From assembly GCA_902727935.1 (NCBI GenBank), contig CACVAX010000016.1, positions 1-35,110 of the forward strand: a DNA stretch of 35,110 nt. Reading direction: 5' to 3'. The position numbers were made by a program, and so were the translations under genes. Under the pieces are notes generated by a model. It worked only from the letters and a program-made list of their open reading frames with translations. It had not been told where the DNA came from and made no database searches. Origin of the DNA: an uncultured Sulfurovum sp. Lineage in GTDB: Bacteria > Campylobacterota > Campylobacteria > Campylobacterales > Sulfurovaceae. Positions 1-6,645 of the stretch are shown here, piece by piece. Numbering within the stretch: the first letter of the stretch is position 1; each line of letters opens with the position of its first letter.

Positions 1-228
1 ATTTGTGGTATCAGCTACTTCATTATTATCATCTGAATCTATGATTTCACTTGTGCCATTTGTGGTATCAGCTACTTCATTATTATCATCTGAATCTATG
101 ATTTCACTTGTGCCATTTGTGGTATCAACGACTTCATTATCATCGTCTGAATCTATGGTTTCACTTGTACTATTTGTCTCATTAGTCACTTCATTGTCAT
201 CATATAAATTTACTATACCATCGCGATC
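1..228 (-). repeat. 57-bp tandem repeat, about four units
   Basis: Units start at 1, 58, 115 and 172. The first two are identical over 57 bp, the third has a few substitutions and the fourth is degenerate. Each unit encodes 19 residues on the minus strand (D-T-T-N-G-T-S-E-I-I-D-S-D-D-N-N-E-V-A), so copy number can change without altering the frame. The array probably continues beyond the left edge. Confidence 0.9.
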
Positions 229-306
229 ATCATCTTCATAAACATTTGGTATACCATCATTATCAACATCTAAAGGATCATCATTAAAAGTATTAAGCTC
301 CACTTC
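1..306 (-). pseudogene. Detached C-terminal part of a calcium-binding-repeat lipoprotein (partial, frameshifted)
   Basis: On the minus strand this frame is open from 306 to the window edge. It reads E-V-E-L-N-T, then two D-x-D-x-D-G stretches (DVDNDGIPN and DDDRDGIVN) that resemble thrombospondin type 3 calcium-binding repeats, then an acidic 19-residue repeat rich in D, N, T and S. It has no plausible start or ribosome site of its own. The upstream lipoprotein gene ends with a TAG at 306-308, and removing two bases from the ATATA run there joins V-V-K-I directly to E-V-E-L. I therefore read this as the distal part of that same protein, broken by a 2-bp change, or by an assembly error. The true end lies outside the window. 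Family assignment rests only on the D-rich motifs. Confidence 0.6.
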
Positions 307-752
307 TATATTTTAACCACAAGAGGTGCTTGTACTCCTTCACCTGACGTAGCTAAAGGAACATAACCTAGATCTAAATTATCAGACAGCTGAAGATAAC
401 TAGAAGTTACTACATCATTATTAAATAATAAAGGTGTAATAATATGTTTTGACGTATTCACGTCATCTTCATTGGTTGTCATCACAAACTTACAGTCAAG
501 TCCAACAGGTAGTGCTAATGTAAAAGGGTGATTATCTGTACCATCATCAGTCGACTTTACTTTATAATAAGTTCCATCTTTACAAAATGCCTCAATCAAT
601 GTACCAGGCACCGTACCTGATACATTATAAGTAGACTTACTTTCAGTATCAGCAGTATCTTCAACAGTTGAACTATCTCCACCACAACCTACCAAAACAA
701 AACTAAGTATCACACCATATCCCATCAAGAAGACTTTATTATCTCTTTTCAT
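306..752 (-). CDS. Lipoprotein, N-terminal part of a probable frameshifted cell-surface protein
   Basis: A 148-residue exported lipoprotein: a signal peptide ends in a lipobox L-V-G-C at residues 20-23, followed by a Ser/Thr/Asp-rich linker and a compact domain of unknown function (about residues 40-145). I do not recognise a named family. It is the third gene of the operon behind fccA-like and fccB-like genes, 32 bp after fccB, with a good AAGGAG ribosome site. Its leader and signal peptide closely resemble those of the fccA-like gene at 2417 (16 of the first 25 residues identical, and a shared ACTTATAAGGAG leader). The reading frame stops abruptly at V-V-K-I, and a calcium-binding-repeat frame continues just after it, so the natural protein was probably longer. 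Being in this operon suggests co-expression with sulfide oxidation, not necessarily a role in it. Confidence 0.7.
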   Translation of the reverse strand: MKRDNKVFLMGYGVILSFVLVGCGGDSSTVEDTADTESKSTYNVSGTVPGTLIEAFCKDGTYYKVKSTDDGTDNHPFTLALPVGLDCKFVMTTNEDDVNTSKHIITPLLFNNDVVTSSYLQLSDNLDLGYVPLATSGEGVQAPLVVKI

Positions 753-784
753 CTATAACTCCTTATAAGTCAATTTTAAATATT

Positions 785-2038
785 TCAAGCAAAAGTATCA
801 GCAAATAAATTACCAGACCAATTAAACATTTTAGAATAATTAGCCACTGATGTACCTCCAGCAGCTGTATTAGAGGCTACCATGGTTTGTGTTTGAGCAT
901 CATATTTAAAGACTCCTGTTAACCATGAAGCTTCTGTGGCTGAAGTTGGACTGTAACAAGCAGAATTGGTTTTAGGAGAAGCATACAATGCAACACCACT
1001 CAATGTTCGTAAAATAGCATCAGCACATACTTTGGCTTCTGAGTTTCCTATGTGTCCAGCTTTTGGTTGTCCTGTTGCTTGTGAGTCGCCAATAATGTAA
1101 ATACCACTGCTTAACACGGACTCATAACTGAGTGGATTAATCGGTGCCCAGTTTCCAGAATTGACTCCTGCTGTAAAAATGATAGGTGCTGCTTTTTGAT
1201 TAGGAATCACATTTAACACCGTTGAGCTTAATGTTTTAGAGACATCATTTTCAGTATACATCAGCGTTTTTGTTGTGTCATCAACAGCTGTTACCATACT
1301 GTTTGGTCGATACTCTACCCCATGAGTAGCAAAAACCGATGAAAAAGTCTCCTCTTCAACAATAATCTTCGCATTCGCATCTAAAACAACCACTTTACAA
1401 TTATTAAAACCTTTTTTGTTTTTTAAATAATCAGCCACCACACAAGCTCTCTCATACGGTCCAGGAGGACAACGATACGGAGCTGCTGGAATGGTCATGG
1501 TAAACGTATCACCATCAACCATGCTATCTATCTGTGCTTTAAGAAGATTTGTTTGTTCTCCAGCTTTCCATGCATGAGGTATTTTAGTCATGTCATAGTC
1601 ATTTGTTTTTATAAAATCAATACCTGGTGCTAACACCAACTTGTCATACTTGATGCTATTCCCATTGGCTAAGGTAAGTGTTTGAGTCGTTTTGTCTACA
1701 CTATTCACCATACTGTGAACCATATTGACAGCATACTTACTACTATGATTTGCATAACTAAACGATAAGTTAGCTGTTGTTTTTTGTCCATTAAGCACCA
1801 AGTTACTTAGTATGGGTGATACATAAGTCGCGTTTGGTTCTATCACGGTTACATCAACCGAACTTCCACCCCACATTTTTAAATACTTTGCACAAGTAGC
1901 TCCTGAGAACCCTCCACCAACCACCACTACATGAGGAATAGTTGCTGCACTAGAAACTGTAGGAACAACAGCTGCTAAAGAACCAAGCCCCAAAAATTTC
2001 ATAAAATCTCTTCTTGAATTTGAATTTACTTTTTTCAT
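785..2038 (-). CDS. fccB: Flavocytochrome c sulfide dehydrogenase flavoprotein subunit (FccB/SoxF-like)
   Basis: An FAD protein of the disulfide oxidoreductase superfamily that oxidises sulfide in the periplasm and passes electrons to a cytochrome partner. The N-terminus has a twin-arginine signal (S-R-R-D-F-M-K, residues 8-14) with a hydrophobic stretch, then the FAD Rossmann motif V-V-G-G-G-F-S-G-A at about 39-47. Two cysteines fit the family's redox pair: C190 in R-C-P-P-G-P-Y-E-R-A and C361 in A-C-Y-S, and G-I-Y-I-I-G-D matches the second FAD-contact motif. I chose ATG 2038 (417 aa) because AGGAGAGAAG lies directly before it; the longer start at 2056 would overlap fccA. It follows fccA by 10 bp, as expected for the two-subunit enzyme. 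Sulfide as substrate is inferred from family and neighbour. Confidence 0.85.
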   Translation of the reverse strand: MKKVNSNSRRDFMKFLGLGSLAAVVPTVSSAATIPHVVVVGGGFSGATCAKYLKMWGGSSVDVTVIEPNATYVSPILSNLVLNGQKTTANLSFSYANHSSKYAVNMVHSMVNSVDKTTQTLTLANGNSIKYDKLVLAPGIDFIKTNDYDMTKIPHAWKAGEQTNLLKAQIDSMVDGDTFTMTIPAAPYRCPPGPYERACVVADYLKNKKGFNNCKVVVLDANAKIIVEEETFSSVFATHGVEYRPNSMVTAVDDTTKTLMYTENDVSKTLSSTVLNVIPNQKAAPIIFTAGVNSGNWAPINPLSYESVLSSGIYIIGDSQATGQPKAGHIGNSEAKVCADAILRTLSGVALYASPKTNSACYSPTSATEASWLTGVFKYDAQTQTMVASNTAAGGTSVANYSKMFNWSGNLFADTFA

Positions 2039-2048
2039 CTCTTCTCTC

Positions 2049-2417
2049 CTAATCATTTTCGTTATGAGTCAATGTTTTTAACCAATTACCAATCAATGTA
2101 ATCTCTTCTGATGTATATCCATGAGCCTGAGCTGTCATAATAGGTTCATCATCAAATATTTCATCAGCCAAGTCACTTTCTCCTGCAATACTATCCCAAC
2201 TGTTAACAGAAACTCCATTTGTTCCGTGACATTGTGCACATTGTGAACCTAACAGTCGTCCTGCATCTGCTTTATACTCAATAGGTAATGTTGGGGTTGG
2301 CGTATTAGTACTATCACTTGGTGTTGAAGTTGATGAACTACCTCCACCACAACCCACTAAAGCCAAACTAAGGGTTAAACCATACCCTATTAAAAAAAGT
2401 TTATTATGTACGTTCAT
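2049..2417 (-). CDS. fccA: Class I c-type cytochrome lipoprotein, probable FccA-like subunit
   Basis: A 122-residue monohaem cytochrome. A signal peptide with lipobox L-V-G-C (Cys23) predicts a lipid anchor, followed by a Ser/Thr/Pro-rich spacer. The haem site is C-A-Q-C-H (60-64), and the likely axial methionine is M94 in E-P-I-M-T-A-Q-A-H-G-Y, with the typical C-terminal helix E-E-I-T-L-I-G-N-W-L. This pattern is that of FccA/cytochrome c-553-type partners of sulfide dehydrogenase, and fccB follows directly. It heads the operon and is transcribed from the divergent region 2418-2588, which carries a two-box operator facing this gene. The lipid anchor is notable, since FccA is often a soluble periplasmic subunit. 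The name is inferred from gene pairing; other small cytochromes look similar. Confidence 0.75.
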   Translation of the reverse strand: MNVHNKLFLIGYGLTLSLALVGCGGGSSSTSTPSDSTNTPTPTLPIEYKADAGRLLGSQCAQCHGTNGVSVNSWDSIAGESDLADEIFDDEPIMTAQAHGYTSEEITLIGNWLKTLTHNEND

Positions 2418-2449
2418 ACATAGCTCCTTATAAGTTAATTTATATCGGC

Positions 2450-2481
2450 AGTATAAAAAGTCTTTATGAATTTACTATGAA
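2450..2481 (-). promoter_or_regulatory. Operator and promoter of the fccAB operon
   Basis: Reading the minus strand, TTCATA (2481-2476) and TTCATA (2470-2465) form a direct repeat with 11-bp periodicity, and a -10-like TATACT (2455-2450) begins 15 nt after the start of the second box. The boxes occupy the -35 position, as with OmpR/PhoB-class activators. The same geometry recurs at 2521, 6116 and 6140. Binding by the regulator at 2589 is inferred. Confidence 0.65.
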
Positions 2482-2520
2482 TTTTTAAAGTTTATTTCAA
2501 AAAATAGTTTTGCTTGTTTC

Positions 2521-2552
2521 TTCATAGAAATTTCATAAAAAGCGAATAAAAT
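2521..2552 (+). promoter_or_regulatory. Operator and promoter of the response-regulator gene
   Basis: TTCATA at 2521-2526 and again at 2532-2537, 11 bp apart, followed by TAAAAT (2547-2552) starting 15 nt after the second box. A perfect TATAAT lies 10 nt further on (2557-2562), so which hexamer is used is open. A third TTCATA at 2565-2570 sits 33 bp (three periods) after the second box, near the expected transcription start, and could allow negative feedback. Suggests autoregulation. Confidence 0.6.
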
Positions 2553-2588
2553 AAAGTATAATTATTCATAGTAACCATAGGGAAATAG

Positions 2589-3260
2589 ATGCACATACTT
2601 ATAATAGATGACAATCAAGAGCTTGTTTTTGGTCTCAGGAAACTTTTACTCGAAACAAATCACCATGTTTATGAAGCCTATACGCTACAAGAGGGAGCTA
2701 AGGCTTTGGAACAACAAAACTATGACTTAGTTATTTTAGATTGGATGCTTCCAGATGGAAATGGGGTTCAATTTTTAGCAGCACAACGCCAAAGCTATTT
2801 AGAAACAACTCCTGTATTAATGCTCTCTTCAAAAAGTGAAAGTATCGAAAAAGTAGAAGCCTTAGATGCTGGAGCCGATGACTATATGGAAAAACCATTT
2901 TCAAACATTGAGTTGATGGCACGTATCCGTGTACTTTTACGTCGTGAAAGTCAACAAAAGCAATCACAAGTCATCATAGATAACCTTTTCGTCAATCTTT
3001 CGACACGTGAAGTATTGGTTGATAAAGAAAGCGTCATACTCTCTAAAAAAGAGTTTGAACTTTTAGAGTTTTTACTGCTCAATAGTAATGTTGTACTTAC
3101 CCGTTACCAAATTAATGAACATCTAAACCCAGACTTTGATGCCTTTCGTTCGAGTAACTTAGTTGATGCACATATTAAAAATTTGCGTAAAAAGCTTAAA
3201 ACAGCTTCCACGATTATTCAAACCGTTAGGGGTGTTGGTTTTAGAGTGAAGAAAACCTAA
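2589..3260 (+). CDS. OmpR/PhoB-family response regulator
   Basis: A 223-residue cytoplasmic transcription regulator. The receiver domain (1-118) shows the acidic pocket D7-D8, phospho-acceptor D51 (V-I-L-D-W-M-L-P-D-G), S80 in L-M-L-S-S and K102 in E-K-P-F. The C-terminal winged-helix domain (about 125-222) has the family ending R-G-V-G-F-R-V. A ribosome site AGGGA precedes the ATG. The gene faces its likely partner kinase (3241-4695), overlapping it by 20 bp at the 3' ends, instead of sharing an operon with it. Its upstream region and three other nearby promoters carry paired TTCATA boxes with 11-bp spacing, the usual footprint period of this family, so I infer that it controls itself, the kinase operon, fccAB and the operon at 6202. 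The signal sensed is unknown. Confidence 0.9.
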   Translation: MHILIIDDNQELVFGLRKLLLETNHHVYEAYTLQEGAKALEQQNYDLVILDWMLPDGNGVQFLAAQRQSYLETTPVLMLSSKSESIEKVEALDAGADDYMEKPFSNIELMARIRVLLRRESQQKQSQVIIDNLFVNLSTREVLVDKESVILSKKEFELLEFLLLNSNVVLTRYQINEHLNPDFDAFRSSNLVDAHIKNLRKKLKTASTIIQTVRGVGFRVKKT

Positions 3261-4695
3261 AAGTTGCTTCACAACCTTGCCCAATCCCCTCACTTTGAAT
3301 GGTGATTTCACCATTAATAAGTTTGGCAACTTTTTGACTCAATGCCAACCCTAAGCCAGTGCTATGCTTAATCTCCTCTTTTCCTACATGTGCTTGATAA
3401 AACTCAGAAAAAAGTGATGACTGCTTCTCTTTTTCTATTCCTATACCTGTGTCACGTACCCTAAAGACAAACTGCTCATTCTCTTTTCTTAGTTCAATAC
3501 TTATGCTTCCTTCATAGGTAAATTTAATGGCATTTGAGAGTAGATTAATGAGAACTTGTTTTAGAAGATTGGTGTCCGTGACAATAAGCTGTTGTCCTGT
3601 TAATAAGTTTTTCTCTAACCCTAACTCTTTCTCATCTATCAAAGGTGCTAACATCTCTATCATCTCTTCTATTAAAATAATAATGTCCACAGATTCTTGG
3701 CGTACTTGCATAGAGTTTGATTCTATTTTTGAAAGTTGTAACAGATTATTTATCATCGACAAAAGATGTTCTGAGGCACTCTCTATTTTAGTTAACATCA
3801 CAGCATTTTCCTCTGTGAGTTTAGGACTGCTCATAAGATGCTGTGTTAAATTTAAAATAGACCCCAAAGGTGTACGTAACTCATGAGACATGGTAGAGAG
3901 AAATGTTCTTTTTAAAGCTAAAACCTCTTGGGTATACTCAAGAATGTTTATCTGTTTTTTAGAGAGTATCCAAACCACAAAAAGTAGTAAGCCCAATGAA
4001 AAAAAAAACCCCCAAAGTAATATGTGTTCTAATGCACGAACCGTCATGAGTGCATCTCTTTTTTCATGTCCTAACGACAATACCCATCCCTCTAACCTGT
4101 CATCTAACTTTTTTGAAACAACAATACTCTCGTCTTTAACCAATGAAGTCTCACTATTTTTCCAAAAGCCAGCACTTAACCATAAGTGCTGATGGGGATT
4201 ATCCATGGTAAGCTCCATAAAGTTTTCATAAGGATATAAAAGTACCAATTTTCCCAATCGCTTTTGCTTGTTAAACGAAGCAACAATAGGTGCATAAAAT
4301 TCTAAATAGTGCTTTTTAGTATAGTTCTCTTCTGTCTTTACCACTACCTCATCGGTACTTAAGGCACATAAGATTATTCCTTGACCTAAATCCTTAGCTT
4401 TTTTCTCTAAAAGAATTTCCATACGTTTGTCAATATCATTAACAAGCACATCATCCATCACCTCCAAAAGTGCCAAAAATTCTAGCTCTTTTTGTAGACT
4501 ATTTAAATGATTCATTAAACGTTTTGCATTTCTATCAAGTTGATACTCAAGATTAGTTCGCTCTTTTTCCAAAAGTATCTCAGATTTAAATGTCCAAATA
4601 TAAAGTAACGTACCTAGCTGAATCATTAAGATTAATAATAACATCGTTAAAGATATTTTATAAGTATCGGAGAAATTATTCCATAAATTTTTCAT
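3241..4695 (-). CDS. Membrane sensor histidine kinase
   Basis: A 484-residue kinase with two membrane helices (about 13-33 and 224-245) that enclose a periplasmic sensor region of roughly 190 residues that I cannot assign to a family. The cytoplasmic part has the H-box S-H-E-L-R-T-P with phospho-acceptor H271, the N-box around N388 (L-L-S-N-A-I-K-F), the G1 box D-T-G-I-G-I (415-420) and the G2 box S-T-G-L-G-L (446-450). It is a standard HisKA/HATPase transmitter without a receiver or HAMP domain that I can see. It is the last gene of a tight operon after the barrel protein and binding-protein-like protein, sharing ATGA with the latter. This suggests that those two help deliver or present its signal. 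It is the presumed partner of the regulator at 2589, with which its 3' end overlaps. Confidence 0.9.
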   Translation of the reverse strand: MKNLWNNFSDTYKISLTMLLLILMIQLGTLLYIWTFKSEILLEKERTNLEYQLDRNAKRLMNHLNSLQKELEFLALLEVMDDVLVNDIDKRMEILLEKKAKDLGQGIILCALSTDEVVVKTEENYTKKHYLEFYAPIVASFNKQKRLGKLVLLYPYENFMELTMDNPHQHLWLSAGFWKNSETSLVKDESIVVSKKLDDRLEGWVLSLGHEKRDALMTVRALEHILLWGFFFSLGLLLFVVWILSKKQINILEYTQEVLALKRTFLSTMSHELRTPLGSILNLTQHLMSSPKLTEENAVMLTKIESASEHLLSMINNLLQLSKIESNSMQVRQESVDIIILIEEMIEMLAPLIDEKELGLEKNLLTGQQLIVTDTNLLKQVLINLLSNAIKFTYEGSISIELRKENEQFVFRVRDTGIGIEKEKQSSLFSEFYQAHVGKEEIKHSTGLGLALSQKVAKLINGEITIQSEGIGQGCEATFRFSSL

Positions 4696-5108
4696 TCACA
4701 AGTTCCTCGATAGAGTATCTTTAATTCGATATCTCTGGTTAAATTGCTATCAAGGTAACCTAAAGAAGGCTGTACTTTTTGCATATATGATAAAAGCATC
4801 TCTTTTGATTTTACAATTTTAGGGGGTCGTCGACCTTGATAGTGTGCTTTTTGCCAGTAACGTTCTAAATTACGTCTGCTTTTTTTTAAAATATGCTTCT
4901 CAAAACATTGTCGTAAAGGGTGTTCAAAAGAGTAATTCATCACCAAAACCCTCTCTCCTTCAACGAAACGTTTTTTACTTAAAAAAAAACCTTGTATCTC
5001 CTCTAGCGTTAAACTATCTTCTTTAAAATTCTTATCAGCAACAACCAATAGTTCCTGTGCTGTAACAAAGAGAATAAGATTCGACAATACGAGTAAGATT
5101 TTAATCAT
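4692..5108 (-). CDS. Small periplasmic PstS-like/substrate-binding-like protein
   Basis: A 138-residue exported protein: signal peptide about 1-18 (ending V-T-A-Q-E), then a domain with the pattern L-T-L-E-E-I-Q-G-F-F-L-S-K-K-R-F (32-48) and a late S-L-G-Y-L-D segment. Both are typical of the short phosphate-binding-protein-like domains found in PstS relatives, where the first loop resembles 'eiaaIFlGk...w'. It is far shorter than a full PstS and no transporter genes are nearby, so import is unlikely. It sits between an outer-membrane barrel (start overlaps that stop by 1 bp, TAATG) and the histidine kinase (4-bp overlap). I infer an accessory ligand-sensing or interaction role for the kinase. 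The ligand is unknown and should not be assumed to be phosphate. Confidence 0.6.
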   Translation of the reverse strand: MIKILLVLSNLILFVTAQELLVVADKNFKEDSLTLEEIQGFFLSKKRFVEGERVLVMNYSFEHPLRQCFEKHILKKSRRNLERYWQKAHYQGRRPPKIVKSKEMLLSYMQKVQPSLGYLDSNLTRDIELKILYRGTCE

Positions 5109-6061
5109 TAGAACATCACTGAAAAAGAGTAGACAAAACGGTTTAATGGCTCTTGGGTATGATGAATATATTCAGCTTTTAATGCCATGTTAGAACGAGG
5201 TCTGTAAGTGTAACCAAACAAAACAATACCTTCATTGGCTTTCAATAATTCATCTTTATAGCGTTCTAAGCGTAAAACAAAATTTTGTCTCTGACTATAA
5301 TACCATATAGGTTGAACATAAGCACTGTAAGGAATACTCTCTCCTGCTTCACTTTTGTGGGTAAAAAATTCAGCCAATATGCTAAAGTCACTTAGTTCAT
5401 AGTCTATCCCCGTACCCAAATAACTTGATTCCACCCCATCTGTTTCACGATAAAATCCTCCTCCTACTCTTAAAGAAAATGCCTCATGCTCTCTTTGATA
5501 ATTTAAAGCAAAATGTCTGTCTGCAACAATGGATTCATCTTTTAAACCAATATCTTGATTATGTTGAAGCATCATACTATAAGAATGCCTATCATCACTA
5601 CGTGCTTGATACATTAATCCTGTGGTCGCCTTAGGAAAAACATGTCTAATAATATGAGGATAGGTCGTGGTATCTTGCAAAATGTTAATGGGGGCTTGAT
5701 TCCAATACCCCATGTCGCTATTAAAACGTCCAACGGTAACCTGACCTGCATTATTTAAAGTATAAGCTACTTGCAAACGCTCTAAATTAATGCGTAAGTC
5801 TGAACTACCATCACTGGTACCATCTAAGGAAAGATGCGAAACTTCTACCTCACTTAAAAAATCAAAACGCTCAGAGTTCCCTGAAAGCAACAGTGCTATG
5901 TCATCAAAAATAAAATGCTCTTCATGGTTTTCATCGTAAACAACATCAATATAACCTCCCATATAAAGAGGGGTGTCTGGAATATTCCAACCATAATCAA
6001 TAGGCTCATTTCCAAACATAAAAGAGACACACAACAACACCCATAACACTACTCTTTTCAT
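5108..6061 (-). CDS. Outer-membrane beta-barrel protein, porin-like
   Basis: A 317-residue exported protein with signal peptide 1-18 (cleavage near F-G-N-E). The rest is a run of alternating aromatic/polar strands (for example Q-V-T-V-G-R-F-N and Y-L-G-T-G-I-D-Y-E-L) ending in F-V-Y-S-F-S-V-M-F, a C-terminal phenylalanine strand typical of barrels assembled by BamA. I recognise no specific porin family. It starts with a good AAGGAG site and is first in the operon with the binding-protein-like protein and the histidine kinase. Its promoter carries the two-box operator seen at the response-regulator gene, so the cluster probably regulates this barrel. A role in admitting or sensing the kinase's ligand is inferred from position only. 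Confidence 0.75.
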   Translation of the reverse strand: MKRVVLWVLLCVSFMFGNEPIDYGWNIPDTPLYMGGYIDVVYDENHEEHFIFDDIALLLSGNSERFDFLSEVEVSHLSLDGTSDGSSDLRINLERLQVAYTLNNAGQVTVGRFNSDMGYWNQAPINILQDTTTYPHIIRHVFPKATTGLMYQARSDDRHSYSMMLQHNQDIGLKDESIVADRHFALNYQREHEAFSLRVGGGFYRETDGVESSYLGTGIDYELSDFSILAEFFTHKSEAGESIPYSAYVQPIWYYSQRQNFVLRLERYKDELLKANEGIVLFGYTYRPRSNMALKAEYIHHTQEPLNRFVYSFSVMF

Positions 6062-6084
6062 TTATTATTCTCCTTCAACAAAAC

Positions 6085-6116
6085 ATTATAAATAAATCAA
6101 ATGAAGTTTTTATGAA
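6085..6116 (-). promoter_or_regulatory. Operator and promoter of the barrel/binding-protein/kinase operon
   Basis: On the minus strand TTCATA (6116-6111) is followed 11 bp later by TTCATT (6105-6100), and a perfect -10 TATAAT (6090-6085) starts 15 nt after the second box start. The spacing matches the other three operators exactly, with one mismatch in the second box. Confidence 0.65.
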
Positions 6117-6139
6117 TTTTTCATCTAAATTGATAAAAG

Positions 6140-6171
6140 TTCATAAAAAATTCATAAAAAAAAATTATAAT
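6140..6171 (+). promoter_or_regulatory. Operator and promoter of the thioredoxin/DUF4266/DUF3570/ApbE operon
   Basis: TTCATA at 6140-6145 and 6151-6156 (11-bp period) precede a perfect -10 TATAAT at 6166-6171, again 15 nt after the start of the second box. The site lies back to back with the operator of the divergent barrel/kinase operon. Confidence 0.7.
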
Positions 6172-6201
6172 TGTTCCTACCAATACTATTAAAGGAAGCG
6201 T

Positions 6202-6645
6202 ATGTTCAAAAAAACACTCTATGCTCTACTCTTTTCAACCCTAAGCCTTATGGCAATCGAAACAGGGGAAACCTTAGCTCAAAAAATTCAAACCCAACTC
6301 AAGATGGAAAAAGATGAAGTTTATGTCATTAACTTTTTTGCTTCATGGTGTAAGTCTTGTAAAAAAGAGTTACCACTGGTCAACAAAATACATCGCAACC
6401 AAATAAGCAAAGTTATTGGTATTAATGTAGACAAAAACAAAGAAAATGGCGAAGCTTTTGTTAAAGAGCTTGAACTTACTTTTCCCATTATCTATGATGA
6501 AGAAAAAACCTTAGTCGAGAGCTTTGACCCTTTAGGCTTCCCTGCTATTTACTACGTAAAAAACAATAAAGTACTGCATAGAATTTTTGGTGCTGTAGAT
6601 GACATTGACGAACAGATTACAGCTGACCTAAAGGAGATAGAATAA
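6202..6645 (+). CDS. Periplasmic TlpA/ResA-like thioredoxin
   Basis: A 147-residue exported thiol-disulfide protein. A signal peptide (about 1-18) precedes a thioredoxin fold with the active site A-S-W-C-K-S-C (C50, C53) and the cis-proline region F-D-P-L-G-F-P-A. Such proteins reduce disulfides of exported cysteine proteins, including apocytochromes. The ribosome site AAAGGAAG is well placed. It leads a four-gene unit, sharing TAATG with the DUF4266 lipoprotein, whose tail carries two cysteines. That lipoprotein is therefore a candidate substrate, and so are the cytochrome and flavoprotein of the coregulated fcc operon. The substrate is inferred; the fold is clear. Confidence 0.85.
   Translation: MFKKTLYALLFSTLSLMAIETGETLAQKIQTQLKMEKDEVYVINFFASWCKSCKKELPLVNKIHRNQISKVIGINVDKNKENGEAFVKELELTFPIIYDEEKTLVESFDPLGFPAIYYVKNNKVLHRIFGAVDDIDEQITADLKEIE

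Noticed and set aside
1..228. CRISPR-like array
   Set aside because: The 57-bp units abut with no spacers and encode an in-frame peptide repeat.
5..241. Plus-strand 78-residue ORF over the tandem repeats
   Set aside because: The minus strand encodes acidic calcium-binding-type repeats that continue a lipoprotein; the plus frame is a Ser/Leu-rich shadow with no ribosome site.
1885..1930. S-G-A-T in the FccB-like protein as an ApbE target
   Set aside because: It is part of the FAD Rossmann motif G-G-G-F-S-G-A-T and lacks the aspartate three residues before the serine.
785..2056. ATG at 2056 as the start of fccB
   Set aside because: It overlaps fccA, while the ATG at 2038 has a strong AGGAG site and leaves the Tat signal intact.
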